DNA of 64,000 nucleotides from Nageia nagi (lineage: Eukaryota > Pinophyta). Position numbers and translations under genes: made by a program. The stretch is from contig JBITNC010000001.1 in the NCBI GenBank assembly GCA_050084985.1, forward strand, positions 65,348,001 through 65,412,000. The letters are read 5' to 3'. This document shows positions 1-12,750 of the stretch, piece after piece. Under the pieces are notes generated by a model that was not told the DNA's origin, did no database searches, and was given only the letters and a program-made list of their open reading frames with translations. Numbering within the stretch: the stretch's first letter is position 1; every line of letters begins with the position of its first letter.

Positions 1-1949
1 CTACAATGTTAAGAAAGAAATCAACACCAATATTAAGCATCTTATTTGATGTGTGTATTATATATAATGAACAATTTACTTCAATTTAGATTTTTCATAA
101 TTGAATTCTATGACCAAAGTTTATTTTAAACTTTTCAAATACGATATATACTTATTTTAATGGTCCAATTGATTTTTCCTTATTTAAAATTATATTAATA
201 ATCATTTTAGAGAAAAAATTATAAATAATTTATAGTATCATGCATTAGTAATGATCTCATTTTTCTTTTATTATCTAAAAATATAAGCTCTTTAATCTTA
301 GCTACTTTTTTAAGACTATCTCAATGTCACTATTGGATATATATCCTAAGATTACTTGGGTAGGTTATCTTAGGATTAAGATTCCCTATTATTATAACCT
401 TGATATAACCCCCTTCACTTCCTTATGAAAATTATCGCCACTAAAACCACTACCTAAAGCTAACCACAATAATAATCTCCCTCTTCTCTTTTATAGACAC
501 TTTTTTTTACCTTGCTTACTTGAGTCTCCCTTAGTATGAATGTTCTAGGATCTAGTTGTCTCCCAAGCTTCCACACCACCTTTAAATGTTTTCTTTTCTC
601 CATGTTTTTCTTTTCTTTGTTTACATTGTCACCTACTTGCCCCCTTCTTATCCTTAGACCTTATCTCCATTAGATCTTACCTACTTAGTGTCTCTTCACA
701 CCCTCATATATATATGATCAAGCCCCCTCATATACCAACTTATTCTTTTCCTTCATCATAAGCACACCTTTAACATCTACTTTATTCTTTCATAAGTTCC
801 CCTAGCCTAGTCAGTTTCCTCTCCTCAATAGTAGTTCGCAACCATCTTTTGTCCATATACACTAGATATAGTTTCAACCCCTCATATACATGTTATAGCA
901 TTTCACCATATCAACCTTCGTATGTTCCTTTATAACCATTATATTACCCCTTATTATAGTCTCAATCCCAACCACAACTACAACCTAGATATATCTTCTA
1001 GTAACCCCCATCATCTTATCCTTCCCTTCCTCTATTTCATCCATTTTCTATTCATCCATTGTCATATGAATTATCTTACCATCTCCTAAGTCTTCCCCCT
1101 TTTATTTTATTCCTTATTATATATATCCTCCACCATACCAACCACCTTGTTATTCCTCTCATTATCCTTTGTCCTATTGATTCCTCATTAGTATTTGCAG
1201 GCACCAACCTTTTATCCCCATACATCTTCATATGTAGTTATATCACTAAACTTAATTCCACCTACCTTCATATATTCATAGACCTTGCATAGTTTACAAG
1301 TTTAGAATTATAGTTTTTGGGTACAAAAAACTCAACTATAAACAAATTTGTAAATAACCAATTTATCTTTTCATCACATTCTATGATTACCCACATAGGT
1401 TCAAGGTCTCCAACTTTGGATAATTCAAAGGTAAAGAAGATCTATAAGAAAACCTTATAAGATTCAAGAGTCTATATTATTTGATTAGTTATAGTGACCC
1501 TCTCATGTTGCAAATATTTCCCATGTCTTGAGGAGGTTAATAACATAATTGTTTCAATAACCAACCACATCATAATCTCTACTATTTTAAATAATTATCT
1601 AATCTCTTCTTGATTGCTATTTGATTAACATTAAGAGGATTACCTCCCTACCAAACTTGTATAACCTCAAATAGTATGGTGATGATTGTGTGAGTACATA
1701 TCAAGATGGTGTGTGATGATCAACAATCTCATCTTTTTTATTCCATTATTCATAAATTAGTAAAAATAGTTTCTAGAAGTTGTAGTAAGCATATATCCTC
1801 TACATTTCAAATTCAATGAAACCATTTGTTTGAGAAATCTCTAGCTTAGGATAATCTTATAAATAGGTTAGAGTAAATGAAGGTAACCTTAATTTAAAAA
1901 AGAAGATAGAATAGCTTAGCAAATACAAGGGTAATGTTACTAATGGGAA
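1..1949. other. No gene seen; pyrimidine-rich decayed sequence
   Basis: No reading frame here looks like a known protein. From about 420 to 1290 the plus strand is strongly C/T-rich with few G, which produces long low-complexity open frames such as 1059-1292 (hydrophobic, no recognisable motif). The composition resembles the Pro/Tyr-rich linker stretches of the gypsy remnant just downstream, so this may be the more decayed upstream part of that element. That is inference only. Confidence 0.5.
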
Positions 1950-3330
1950 CTAGTTAAAGTTTCCATAGGTAGATGAGATCACCCTTGATATAGTTACACC
2001 ACCGCCCATGCAATTATCATATCCCATATTGTCATATCCTAAATTTCCTCCATATTTTTCCCTACATTATCCATATCCTCCTAAACCAATTTATTCTTCA
2101 CCATCCTTGTATCTTCCACTAAAACTTATAGTTCGCAATCTTTATGTTCCTCCACCATCACAATTGGATGCTCATCTATAATGTCCTCCACAACCATAGT
2201 GTATCTTCATCCCATTACCTAATTTATTATTCAACATATTTAATAAGTTGTATGATACTCATCATTTTTACCTCCTTAACATCCATCCATATGAAGCAAA
2301 TTTGGTTAGACCTATATGGTATAACAAAATTTAGTTTTGTAATTTCCATTATCAATGGGATTATTATACTAATAAATATAGTAATCTTAAGAATCCTATA
2401 TAGGATATGGTTGAGGATGGGCATATTAAAATCAAAAATTCATTAGCCCTTTTCAACCAACACATAGTGATATTCCAACACCATATCCCATAGCATGGAC
2501 CACCTTCTCCATAAGATGCTTCTACTTCCCAAACTATCCCTAGTGAGATTAATCATGTAAACCATATTCTTGCTATGCAAGGATTTGTTGGTATGATCAA
2601 TATTTACATGCATAGTGGAAAAGGACCAAGTGGATCTCCTAGAAAATAATTAGATATACAATATTCTACATCTATATTTATCATCCCTTATATGCTTACA
2701 GTACCACTTCCCACTTGCCCCCTTCTTACAATCAAGAGTAGCCTCACTCAAGAAATGAAGATGGCCCCATAAAAGCTTACCATATATGACTTAATCTAGC
2801 AATATGCATCCATATTTGAGAAATGATAAATATTTTACAATCTATTGAATTGGATACAAATAATCTTGATGTCTTTTCCCACTTTATAGGAAGTGTGTGC
2901 ACTTGTCTCTCCCCTTCCATTCCATAACCATGAGATCAAGGAACTAGAGGGAAAAAATGATGAGGATATTCCTACTCATATAATTGTATCCATATATTGA
3001 TATGATACCCTTTAAAAGGATACTAATTAACACAAGGTCTTCAATAACATCATTTCTCATTCCACTCTTTTCATTCTTAATCCTCCTACTCATCTTGCTA
3101 CACCCACTCTTACTTTTCTATCTTTCAACAATGTGTTATGTTTGACTCTTGTATGATTTTCATTCCCATAAAGGTGGGTGTAAAAATCATATTTTCATTA
3201 TATCACTTGATGGGGAAGAGTAACTATAACCTTCTTCTAGATTGACCATGGATTAGGGCTTTGAGATGTATTTCCTTGACTCTTCATCAATGTATCAAGT
3301 ATGTACATGAGGGAAATCTACATTGTATGT
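1950..3330 (+). pseudogene. Decayed Ty3/gypsy gag-protease remnant (Tat/Ogre-like)
   Basis: Read across several frames, this stretch keeps the order expected of a Tat/Ogre-type gypsy polyprotein. A Pro/Tyr-rich linker (about 2019-2210) is followed by a degraded zinc-knuckle-like segment near 2330-2440, where an FHYQW...TNKYSNLKN pattern stands in place of the usual H-x3-GH-x-T-x2-C-x2-LK. Further on is a weak protease-like segment (about 2990-3110). At about 3240-3330 comes PWIRALRCISLTLHQCIKYV, which resembles the conserved 'GRPWIHA...STLHQKLKF' block after gypsy proteases of this group. Stops and frameshifts are frequent. Family placement rests on motif resemblance, without alignment. The plus-strand copia LTR at 3780 inserted downstream of it. 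Confidence 0.45.
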
Positions 3331-3779
3331 CGATGATAATATATTTATCATATTTTTTATTTCTACTAACCCTAGAGTTCAATCCACCCATATTTACCCC
3401 ACATGTATCCCACCTCTTCTCTTATGCCTCCCTTCTCCATATCCACCTTATGGTTCACCTCTTCCTAGACCTCCTTTTATCCCTCATCCTCCCACATCAT
3501 ATCTTCCCTTGTATCCCCCATATCAACCATTCATTCATCATCATCCTATTTTTTACCCAACTCTTAATGTCAACCATAATACATATTATTTGCATGTCCT
3601 TGACACACCTAATACTTCCTTTTCGATCATTGTAACCCTCTCCTCCTATAACTTCTTGTCTTTTACCACTTCATATGATCCCTTCACTCTTACATGGGGA
3701 TTGTCTACCTCATTCTCCTTTCATACCTCCTTCGCATCTTCATTTATGTCTATTTCTTCCCCTTTTTTATCTTCATGTC
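3331..3779 (+). other. Pro/Tyr/His-rich open frame, probably not a gene
   Basis: An open frame at 3323-3820 encodes a run of Pro, Tyr, Ser and His generated by a C/T-rich plus strand. It runs on past the start of the copia LTR at 3780, so its 3' end cannot be ancestral coding sequence. It may be a linker of the preceding gypsy remnant, or simple low-complexity DNA. Confidence 0.4.
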
Positions 3780-4278
3780 TGTTGGAATGTATAATGCATT
3801 ATTGTAAGGTTTTATCATGATCTTCTTGTAAATTCACCAATACTTAAAGGTATCCCTAGATACCTTAAGTATTTAAGTGAATATGATAATGTAAAATTTT
3901 TCCTACACTCATTCTCTTGAGAATGACCCTTGGGTAAAAGGATGGTGCATGTCATGATATTGTACAATGGTCAAAAGGATGATCCAAGGGAGGATTTTGG
4001 CTTATAAATATAAGACCTCCCTTTGAATCACACACCAAAAAGTTAAAGCAAATTTATGCTCTAGGATTAGTGTTAGGAGAGGAAGAAAGAGGTCTTGTAA
4101 GATAGTTATCTTTGTGAATGAGGAAGATCTTAGTTAGTAGATGTACTCCCATGGTTAGAGGAACCATTACATTGTGTCATTTTGTGAGATTGTTTATGCT
4201 TTGAGTATTGATGTTTGAGAGATATTTAAAGTGATCTTGGTAGATTAAGAATTTAGTCTTTTAGGATTAAATCCTTCA
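3780..4278 (+). repeat. 5' LTR of plus-strand copia element
   Basis: The LTR is 499 bp, begins TGTTGGAATG and ends AATCCTTCA, directly before TTTGGTATCAGAGC. It aligns along its length with the three 501-bp minus-strand LTRs in this window (26676-27176, 52183-52683, 60298-60798) but is clearly more diverged from them than they are from each other. The upstream 5 bp are ATGTC; the partner duplication cannot be checked because the 3' LTR is missing. Confidence 0.85.
4003..4010 (+). promoter_or_regulatory. TATA box of copia LTR
   Basis: TATAAATA lies in the context GGCTTATAAATATAAG. The same position in the minus-strand LTRs reads GGCCTATAAATAGAAGG, so the box is conserved across the family and probably marks the U3/R boundary. 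Confidence 0.6.
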
Positions 4279-4280
4279 TT

Positions 4281-4292
4281 TGGTATCAGAGC
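4281..4292 (+). other. Primer binding site, initiator-Met tRNA
   Basis: TGGTATCAGAGC is the standard 12-base complement of the 3' end of plant initiator-Met tRNA used by most copia elements. It sits two bases after the LTR end and is intact. Confidence 0.9.
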
Positions 4293-5023
4293 CTACTTGG
4301 AGGATTCATCTTCAATATCATTGAAGGTTTATCTCACTCTTTTCATCTAATTGGGTGAGGTAAATATTTGAAGATATAATTTTCTCCTTCTTTTTCAATT
4401 TTTTTTTTTTTTTTGTTTACCTCATGAGTTACTAACATTATTTATATGTTAGTTACAATATTGTTGAAAACATTTTACTAAATATATATATATATATTGT
4501 TATTACAATTTTTTTTTACTAACCTCTTATGGTAGTTGCATTTTTTTGGAATAATTTTTTTCTAAAATATATAAGATGTAACAACAATATATTGTTAAAT
4601 TTGTAATTTTTTTTATTTAGGTACAAAAATTTCAAAAAACATTTCTCACATTTATATTTATTTGATTGTAAAAAAATATTATTATAGAAATAAATAATAC
4701 AAATAAGAAAAAAAATTAATCAACAAAAACCTATTCAAAATAATGTTATTGCAATATATAGGAAAATATTATAATTCGTTTTATATGTATAAAATAAACT
4801 AGGGGGTTTTTATTTCCAAAAATGCATTAAAAAGATTGGAGGAGTGAGAAAACTTAGAATAAATTTTGGTATTTTACAATATATTTGACAATATATAGTC
4901 AAATTAAAACTTGTTATTTTTAAAAAAGATATGAAGATTTTTTCTGAGTGGCACCCCTAAGCAGTGGTCAATTAGGCAGAAAAACCACCCTATGCATATA
5001 GCCTCTCGTGATCCTATGGCTGC
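4293..5023 (+). other. Copia leader, first part (non-coding)
   Basis: Very AT-rich leader with T-runs, a short (TA)n near 4481-4497 and an ACTAACAT...ATGTTAGTT inverted motif near 4430-4455. Similar words (ACTAACATATATGTTA) occur at the same place in the complete minus-strand relative near 60120-60145. No open frame of note. The gypsy element at 5024 cuts it. Confidence 0.55.
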
Positions 5024-6570
5024 TGATGAGTCTCAGTAATTACCTAGTCTTTGGCATAGTTCGATGGTTCATTTTGTATATTTGGACATTATGAGATGGA
5101 TTAATTGTAACTATTGGACTATTTAGTTGCCTAATATATGGTTAAATGCATACTTTCCTTATATTAGTATTTTGTGCATACTGATTCTATTTTATTGTTT
5201 GTTTGAAGCAAAATGCTTGTCTTTGCTTCACAAAATGATGGTTGATAACTCAGATGACTTGCAAGTATTGTAGGAAGTATTCTGAATAGATTCTACACTT
5301 GTATACATTATTTGGAGATCTACTCTGGATACATTAGATTCCTCATTTGGTAAAGTAGAGTTATATTTTCTGGAGCTTCAATTCTAGACTCATTTGGAGT
5401 TCCTATTCTAGACTTGTCTAGAGCTTCTATTCTAGACTCATCCAAAGCTTCTATTCCAAACTCGTTTGAAGCTTCTATTTCAAACTTGTTTAGAGCTTAT
5501 ATTTCAAACTTATCCAAAGCTTCTATTTTAGACTCATCTAAAGCTCCTACTCCAGACCCAAATTTGAGAAATTGATCATCATTATTGATTATATTGTCAA
5601 TTCTATTCTAGCCTTGTATGATCCATATAATTACGTCATGTGAGCTACTCTAGATATAGTCTATAGAAGCATATCTCCAACACATTATATATAGCCAAAT
5701 ATGATTCTTATTTTATAGAGTATGTTTCATTCCAAATTAGGCATAATAAACTACTTATGATGTAAATAAGATAGTGTTGACTCATTGGCATGAACCACCC
5801 TTTTCTTAAGAGATTACAACTCTCCTTAGATAAGATGTGGGAATTGTTAGCATGTTAATTTTAGTGTTAGCTAGCTAGTAGAATAAGTGATTCTATTTTC
5901 TATAACAAAATATTATTTAGATTATTGTTATTCTTGGGCAACCTATTGTTAAAAGGATATTTATATCTCAATTGTTGATGATAGAGGGGGTTAGAAGATT
6001 AAAGAAGTATTGTGTGTATATTATGTAGAATAAAACTTTGTATTATATTTGTCAAGCATATTTTTGCAAGACAAATTGTATGCAAAATAGAGTGATCTAT
6101 TAAGAGTTTCTAGTTCTAAGTTCTTCTAAGTCTTCCACCAAGAGGAGCAAGGGCCCATCCAAATGGTAGAAGACTCTTTTGTTTTACTATTCTTTTAATT
6201 TAGGTGTGAGTTTACATTTAGTGTGATGATTCCAAGTGTATATTTCTTACAACATTTAAGACTCTTGTACTTTCAATTTTGCAACTTTCCATTCTATATA
6301 TTTTCTTTCTACAATGTTTATTTGAAGTAGATACAACTAAGAGAACATAGTTCAATAGCATATAGCCTTGAACATCACTTAGATTAATTAACTAAATGAA
6401 GGAGTCAGATATTATTTTCTAAACCAATGAGAGGAAACTAAATCTACCTTGAATGTTGGAGTACAGCTCTATGAGCTATTTGGTCCCTTCATGATAACAA
6501 GTGAAAGGATCACTAGGGGAAGGGTATTGACAACCTGGTGGAATTTGGAATACCATTACTTTACTCATCA
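5024..6570 (+). repeat. 5' LTR of gypsy element
   Basis: The LTR is 1547 bp and is matched along its length by the 1561-bp copy at 16090-17650, with scattered substitutions and small indels. It carries eight 24-bp tandem units (5372-5563). Confidence 0.92.
5372..5563 (+). repeat. 24-bp tandem repeat in 5' LTR, 8 units
   Basis: Eight consecutive 24-bp units share the core AGCTTCTATTCTAGACTCAT. The unit is a multiple of three, so it reads as an 8-residue repeat in open frames, which is a shadow rather than a protein. The 3' LTR holds the same number of units. Confidence 0.85.
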
Positions 6571-6574
6571 TTTT

Positions 6575-6592
6575 TGGCACTGGTGCCAGGGA
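6575..6592 (+). other. Gypsy primer binding site (degenerate)
   Basis: TGGCACTGGTGCCAGGGA begins a few bases after the LTR end. It resembles the TGGCGCCGTTGCCGGGGA-type site usual in Athila/Tat elements, with differences mostly explicable as C-to-T or G-to-A decay. tRNA assignment is by resemblance only. Confidence 0.6.
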
Positions 6593-6961
6593 ATGATGTT
6601 AATTGAACTATCCTTGCACTTTGTAAGGATAGGGGACTTGACAGAGCCAATAAGCAATCAGGTGTCATCTTGGTTCCTTAATTCTTCATAGAATGAGTGG
6701 CCCCAATAACCTATATTAAGAAATTGCAATGAATTATTGTCTAAGTTGTGATAGATTGGTGTGCTTATTTTCTTAAGAATGTATGAATAGATCAAGGGAT
6801 GATAAAGAAAGATTTGTTAGTAGTAATGGAGATGGTAGTAAGAAAGTAGCTATAGGAAAATCAATCCAGAAAACACAACAAAAATCGTCAAAACTAAAAA
6901 GTTGAGTTCAAAAAAGGTTGTGGAAGAAAAGGGAAGTAGTATAATTATCTAAGAACATCAA

Positions 6962-9077
6962 GTGGAGCAACCAAAAGAAATTAGGCCAGAGCCTAGATGT
7001 ATGGAAGAATTAGAAGAAATTGATCCAACAATTTTAGAAGAGGACATAGACCATACTCTAAAATCTAAGCACCCAATTGCTATAGAAGAGACAACTTTCA
7101 TTATTCCATCATCACCACCATTTTTGATATTCTTAGATACACCTAAGAAATATAGGAGATTTACTAATAAATCCGCTCCATTTCTTATTTGGTTTATAAG
7201 CTTAACTCTCTAAACAGAGATAGTTGAGCCTGCTCTGGATACAGTCACTATTACTCTTCATCCATCCTTCCATTTCTCTAATACATCTTTACCATTACCT
7301 ATTACTCATATTCATCCTCTTTCTAGTGAAAGTGATTCTAATGCAAAAAAAGAAGCAACCAAGATACCCTTCCATATTTATTATAGCAAGGGGAGATTAC
7401 CAGAGTTTGAGCAAATAAAGAAGATATATACTAATGCACTTGTCAATATATCTAGAGGAAGTGGTGGTTTTGGAGTGGTAGGTACTAATCCCTCTACTCA
7501 AACATTCACTTATCCCATAAGGCTCACTATAGGGACTCAAGCTCCTATGAAGAACATTTCACTATCAGTCTTACCTACCTTTCAAGGTCTTTCCATTGAG
7601 GATCCAAATCAGTTTCTATTTGAATTCAAGATATTATGTAGAACTTATGACTATGAGATGAATGAACAAAAATTAAAACTTTTTCCATCCACTCTAAATG
7701 ATAATGAATAAGGTGGTTCATGGGACTTCCTCCAGATTCCATCTCCACTTGGGATGAAATGGAGAAAGCTTTTTGGAAAAATACTAGGAATACTATCTAG
7801 TCAAACATAGGAAAGATGAACTATTTTGACTTAGTTAGGTAGCATCAAAAATCCTTGAAGATTACCTTGATAGATTCTTATTTATTCATAAAAGAGTTGG
7901 CACAACCATGGACCCTAAATTCTCCAAAACTATCTTTTTAAGAGGGCTTCTAGATTCCACATTGGAAGTCCTCAATTTGATGGGAAAGGGTAATGTCAAT
8001 AAGTTAACTCTTGGAAATTATGGAACTTTGCAAAAATTATTCAAGGAATAGAACACATAAGAGGAGTGATAGGTTTTAGAATGATGGTTAGGTAGAGACT
8101 AGATTGGCAAGCAAATTAAAGAGGAATTTGTAAACTTCAAGATTGATGTTTTGTTTGAATTAAATCAACTGAAGGGAACAATAAATAAATTGAAGGAGGT
8201 TTAGGATTCTTTTCAAATTACAAATTCAAAAGGAGACCATAGATGAGTTTTCAACAAGGTATTGTCCTAGGTGTCAAAAGAAACATGCTCTACATGAATT
8301 TCCTTTAAACACTACCCATATATGTAGCCTATGCAATAATGACCATCCAATAGATGATTATGACTATCTAACAATAGCAAAAATGTCTGTAGTAGATCCA
8401 AAGATGCACATGAACTATATGGGAGCAATGGGGCCTAGGGGTAATAGTAATTTCCAAGGAAAACCAAATCCCTATCTTTCTAAACTAATGAATTAGAATT
8501 GGTGGATCATGCCACCATAGTCCCCATGGATGTTAACTTAAGATTAGCAAGGTTATGGATAGGATCCTTCATAATGGAATCCATAATGGTAGCAATATGG
8601 AGGACAAAATTGGTAGAATAGAGTAATCATCCAGTATAAGGATAATGAAGGCAAGGTTTGCTACTACCACCATTTAATCAACAACAGCAAATGAATCAGC
8701 AAAATAACCTCCAAAGCAACCTACTCTTATAGCTCAACCTATTCCAAACCTAAATAATAACAAGCATGCTCTAGTGCTTGCTTGCCAAATTGATCAAGGA
8801 GACACTGCATTAGTAAATGCTATCCAATGTAATGAAATTGAGCTTTGATCTAGTAAGAAATTACCAAATCTTGTACCTCCTATCATTAAAAAGTTGAGGT
8901 GGATAGCTCAGATGAATCTCTAGGACAACACATAGAAGATAGTTAGGAGCCACCCAAATAGAAACATTTCAACTTGTAAACAACAAAGAGCTTTGGATAG
9001 AAGTTACTCTGTATCTAGAAACACTAATGGAAAAACCCTAAGAAACTAAATCAAAACTACTATAAGAGATAAGGAAA
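6962..9077 (+). pseudogene. Gypsy gag remnant
   Basis: The capsid-like core is at 7475-8060. It contains FQGLSIEDPNQFLFEFKILC followed by a Leu/Phe-rich block, then, after a stop near 7710 and in another frame, a WF-GLP-S-STW-E segment typical of retrotransposon gag. A zinc-finger-like stretch lies at about 8255-8385: CPRCQKKHALHEFP...ICSLCNNDHP, two CxxC pairs with His, as in Athila/Tat gag. The 6962-7213 frame upstream is acidic and may be the gag N-terminus. Stops such as TAG and TAA in CAG/CAA contexts break the frame repeatedly. Downstream the sequence is Gln/Asn-rich and leads into protease. Confidence 0.7.
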
Positions 9078-9602
9078 TTGAATATCTCAATACATGTATT
9101 ACAAGTAATCAAACAAGTTCTTGAGGTAAACAAGTTGGTTAAAAAACTATGCATCCAAAAAGGTGGAAGAAGAAGAAAGAAGGTCTATCCAAATACTATT
9201 AAAGTAGATGGTAAAGTAGCTGATCTTTTGGTTGGAAATTTGGTAATTCCTAAGTATGGCAATCTAGGTAATCCTATTATTACCATTTTCATAGGAGTCA
9301 CTAAAGTGCCCAATGTTTTGGTTAACTTGGGAGCAACAATAAATGTCATGACTTTGGATATCTCCAAAAGCTATTCTTTCAAATATACAACCCACTTCAA
9401 CTATGTTGCAGATGGCAAACAAAAAATGGCCAAGCTAGAAGGAATCATGGAAGATGTCCAAATAATAGTAGATTCTTGGAGCTATCCAATAGATTTTCTA
9501 CTTCTAAAGATAAGACCACAACCTTTTGGATATCCAATCATACTAGGAAGACCTTGGTTAGCCACTATAACTGCATACATCAACTTAGCTTTGGAGATAT
9601 GA
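9078..9602 (+). pseudogene. Gypsy aspartic protease domain
   Basis: This is the longest uninterrupted frame in the element (174 residues). The active-site block reads VLVNLGATINVMTLDI at about residues 74-95. The catalytic Asp of the usual D-L/S-GA is Asn, so the enzyme would be dead. The flap-to-C-terminal part ends with YPIILGRPWLATITAYINLA, the conserved GRPWLAT block. The start of this frame is inside the polyprotein and is not a genuine initiation site. Confidence 0.8.
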
Positions 9603-10279
9603 CCATTTCTAATGGCTAAAAATAAAGACACTTTATTTGTACCCATCTACCTAACCAACATTGGAATATCACAATCAGATATGGGTTGATGAGCCTAACA
9701 TGGATGCACATGAAACTTTGCAACATTAGTAACCATTACCATCAAGGACCATAGTTGAAGAGATAGAAGAATATCCTAGTTTGGAAGAAATACAGTACCA
9801 CTATCCAGAGCCCAAGAAGAAGAATTCAAAGGTAGTGATGAAAAGAAGGGAAATACAATGGTTAACCCACTACAAAACATTATTTTCAATGTTCCATCAG
9901 AAGATAGGTAGCATTTTTGGCAATGTTCAAATGCCCCCTTACTCACATTTTCCAAAAGGGATACTTTTAGGGAAAAACAAGGGTATTCCATTCTTTATTT
10001 CACATTCTTCTCCTTTGAATTCCTTGGTTTCAGCTTCTAGAACAAGGTAATCTACCAAAACTTGGTATCAAGATTGTTGAAGTATTACTAGGAAAGACTC
10101 TTAATATTAGTAGTTGGTTGACATATGAATAAGAGAAGAAATTTTTTGATGTCTTGGTAGCCCATGCTGAGGCTTTCACCTAGGAATATTTAGACATGAA
10201 AGGTATTCATTCAAAGATTGTACCCATCATATATAATGGATGAAACCAAACCATTCTAATAGCCTCCCATATGGGTAAA

Positions 10280-10900
10280 TCCTACACTTAAAGAAGTTGT
10301 TAAGACTAAAATTAAAAGCTATTGAAAGCTAAATTCATCTATCCTATCTCAGATAGTCAATGGGTCTCACCATTGGTGATTATGCCTAAGAAAAATGGCA
10401 AATGGAGGGTATGTGTTGACTAAAGAGCTCTTAATAAAGCACATTCAGGGACCACTTCCCATTACCTTTCATTGACCAAGTGTTAGACACTTTGTTTGGT
10501 AAGCAATATTTCCTTCCTAGATGGATTTAGTGCTATAACCAAATACAAATTCAAGAGGAAGATAAGGTAAGACCATGTTTACTTGTGCATGGGGTACATA
10601 TGCTTATAAAGTTCTTCTATTTGGCTTGTGCAATGCACCTGTAACTTTCCAAAGAGCTTACTAGCAATCTTTTAAGATTTGACTAATGATTACATTGAAG
10701 TGTACATGGATGAATTCACAGTGTATGGCAACACTTTTGAGATGCATTGAGGAACTTAGAAAAAGTCTTGGTGAGATGTAAAATGCATAATCTATCCTTA
10801 AGCCATGAAAAATGCTTCATGCTTGTATAGGAAAATAGTTTTGGGCCATCATATTTTAGCCCAAGGGATTCAGGTGGATCCTAAGAAAATAGAAGTCATC
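10280..10900 (+). pseudogene. Gypsy reverse transcriptase remnant
   Basis: Recognisable blocks in order, across shifted frames: SQWVSP...MPKKNGKWRVCVDY (10345-10425), HFPLPFIDQVLDTLFGK (about 10450-10500), a degraded DG-SGYNQI block (10515-10550), TFTCAWGTYAYKVLLFGLCNAP-like (10575-10645) and the catalytic box YMDE near 10705 in place of YMDD. Several frameshifts and stops. Confidence 0.75.
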
Positions 10901-11049
10901 AAGCAACTCCCTCAACTTGAGACTCAAATAGATGTTTAAAGCTTCTTGGTACATGCTAGATTCTATAGAAGATTTATAGAAAATTTTAGTAAAATAGCAA
11001 CCCCATTATTTACCCTACTACATAAGGATAACAAATTTGAATGGATAGC

Positions 11050-11520
11050 TAATTATGAAGAAGCTTTTTAGATTATCAAGGAAAAACTCACCACAACTCC
11101 TATGTTGAGAGGTCCCAATTGGGAACTACCATTCCACATTCATATGGATGCCTCAAATTATGCTATTGGAGTAGTCTAGGACAAGAAGAACCAAGTAAGT
11201 CCCCATATGCTATTTATTACATAAGTAAAAATTTGGTGGGAGCTAAAAGAAATCATACTACTATAGAGAAAGAATTCCTAGCAGTAGTGTATGCATCAAT
11301 AAATTTAGACACTATATCATAGGATACCAAGTGTTTGTTCATACTAACCATGCTACCATTAAATATCTCATGAACAAACTTGTGTAAGTGGAAGAGTTGT
11401 GAGATGGTTACTGCTATTATAGGAGTTTAATGTGACTATCATTAATAAGCCTAGAAAGGTAAATGTGGTCATAGATTTCTTATCCAGATTGAATATTATC
11501 AGGAAGATGAGATGGTGGAA
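11050..11520 (+). pseudogene. Gypsy RNase H remnant
   Basis: The stretch contains HIHMDASNYAIGVVL-like sequence near 11135-11180 and an open frame (11119-11322) with AIYYISKNLVGAKRNHTTIE and KEFLAVVYA, the standard gypsy RNase H core. It then reads into a decayed VHTNHATIKYLM-like block. A TAG at about 11177 and later shifts break it. Confidence 0.75.
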
Positions 11521-11689
11521 GATACCTTTCTAATGAATACTTTTTGCAATATCTGCATAGTCTCCTTGGTTTGCAGATATTACCAATTATTTAGTACTAG
11601 GAAACTTCCTCCACATTTGTCTTCAAAATAGAGGAAATAATTGATTAGATAGAGTGCATCATATAAGTGGTTGATGGGTTGCTATTCAA

Positions 11690-12750
11690 ATATGGACCTA
11701 ATCATGCACTCTAATGTGTCTTCATACAAATGAGGTATTTGATATCATCTATGCATGCCATGATGAGCCTTTAGGAGGTCATTATTTTGATAAATGAACC
11801 ATCCATAAAGTCCTAGAAGCTTGTTATTTTTGGCCATCTATGCACAAAGACATTAGAAAATATGTGAGGTAATGTGATTAGTGTCAATGAATGGGAACCC
11901 TACTGCTACTACTCAAATGCCATTATAGCTGCAATAGATGCTTGAACCATTTGAGCAATGGGGCATTGACTTTGTCAGGCCTATTAATCCTCCATCTCAA
12001 GGTAAGAAACACATACTAGTCTATACTGATTATGCCACTAAGTGGGTAGAAGTAGTAGCCTTGGCACATGCCAAGGAAGAATATGTGGTAGATTTTTATA
12101 TAATAACATTATGCAAAGATTTGGAGCTCCTCGATTTTTGTTTCTAATCAAGGTCCATAGTTCATGTCAAAAATAATTCAACATTTTGTGAACCAATACT
12201 AGATCTAACATAAGAAGACTTCACCTTATCATCCATAGATGAATGGACAAGTTGAAGTTACTAACAAAGAGCTAGAAAATATATTGACCAAGATAGTAGC
12301 TTCACACAAAAGGGATTAGGTATCTAGGCTTCCTGAAGCAATCTAGGCATACAATACTATGTGGAAATCCACCATTGGGTTTAGCCATATGAGTTAGTAT
12401 TTGGTAAGAAGCCTTTATTGCCAATAGAATTTGAGCTCCAAACACTAAGAATAGCCCTAAAGGTTGGGATGGAATAACAAAAATACAAAAAAATAACTAC
12501 TACAGTTAAATGAGCTAGATGAAATAATAATGGAGGCATTGCATAATACTGAGATCATTCAACATCAACAAAAGCTATGGCATGATAAAAATCTAAAACA
12601 AAACCAATTTTGGGTAGGAGAATGGGCTTTATTATTTGATTCCCACTATAATGATTTCATAGGGAAGCTCCAAACAGATGGTTGGGGCCATATAAGATTA
12701 TTCAAATATTCCTTAATGGTTCAATCCATTTGCAACTAATTGATGACTCT
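11690..12750 (+). pseudogene. Gypsy integrase remnant
   Basis: A degraded HHCC zinc-binding segment (11750-11895: CHDEPLGGHYF...CYFWPSMHKDI...C-x2-C) precedes the catalytic core. The frame 11938-12147 gives QWGIDFVRPINPPSQGKKHI and LVYTDYATKWVEVVAL, the D and following block of the DDE triad. Later parts are split among frames. The C-terminal domain is seen at 12530-12739 (VGEWALLFDSHYNDFIGKL), matching the usual 'GDLVLLFDSR...GKL' segment. Confidence 0.78.

Noticed and set aside
3323-3360. A YVDD-like string (MYVDDNIFIIFF) suggesting a copia RT
   Set aside because: It is not followed by any RT block. In the neighbouring frame the same bases continue the gypsy post-protease block, so the resemblance is chance.
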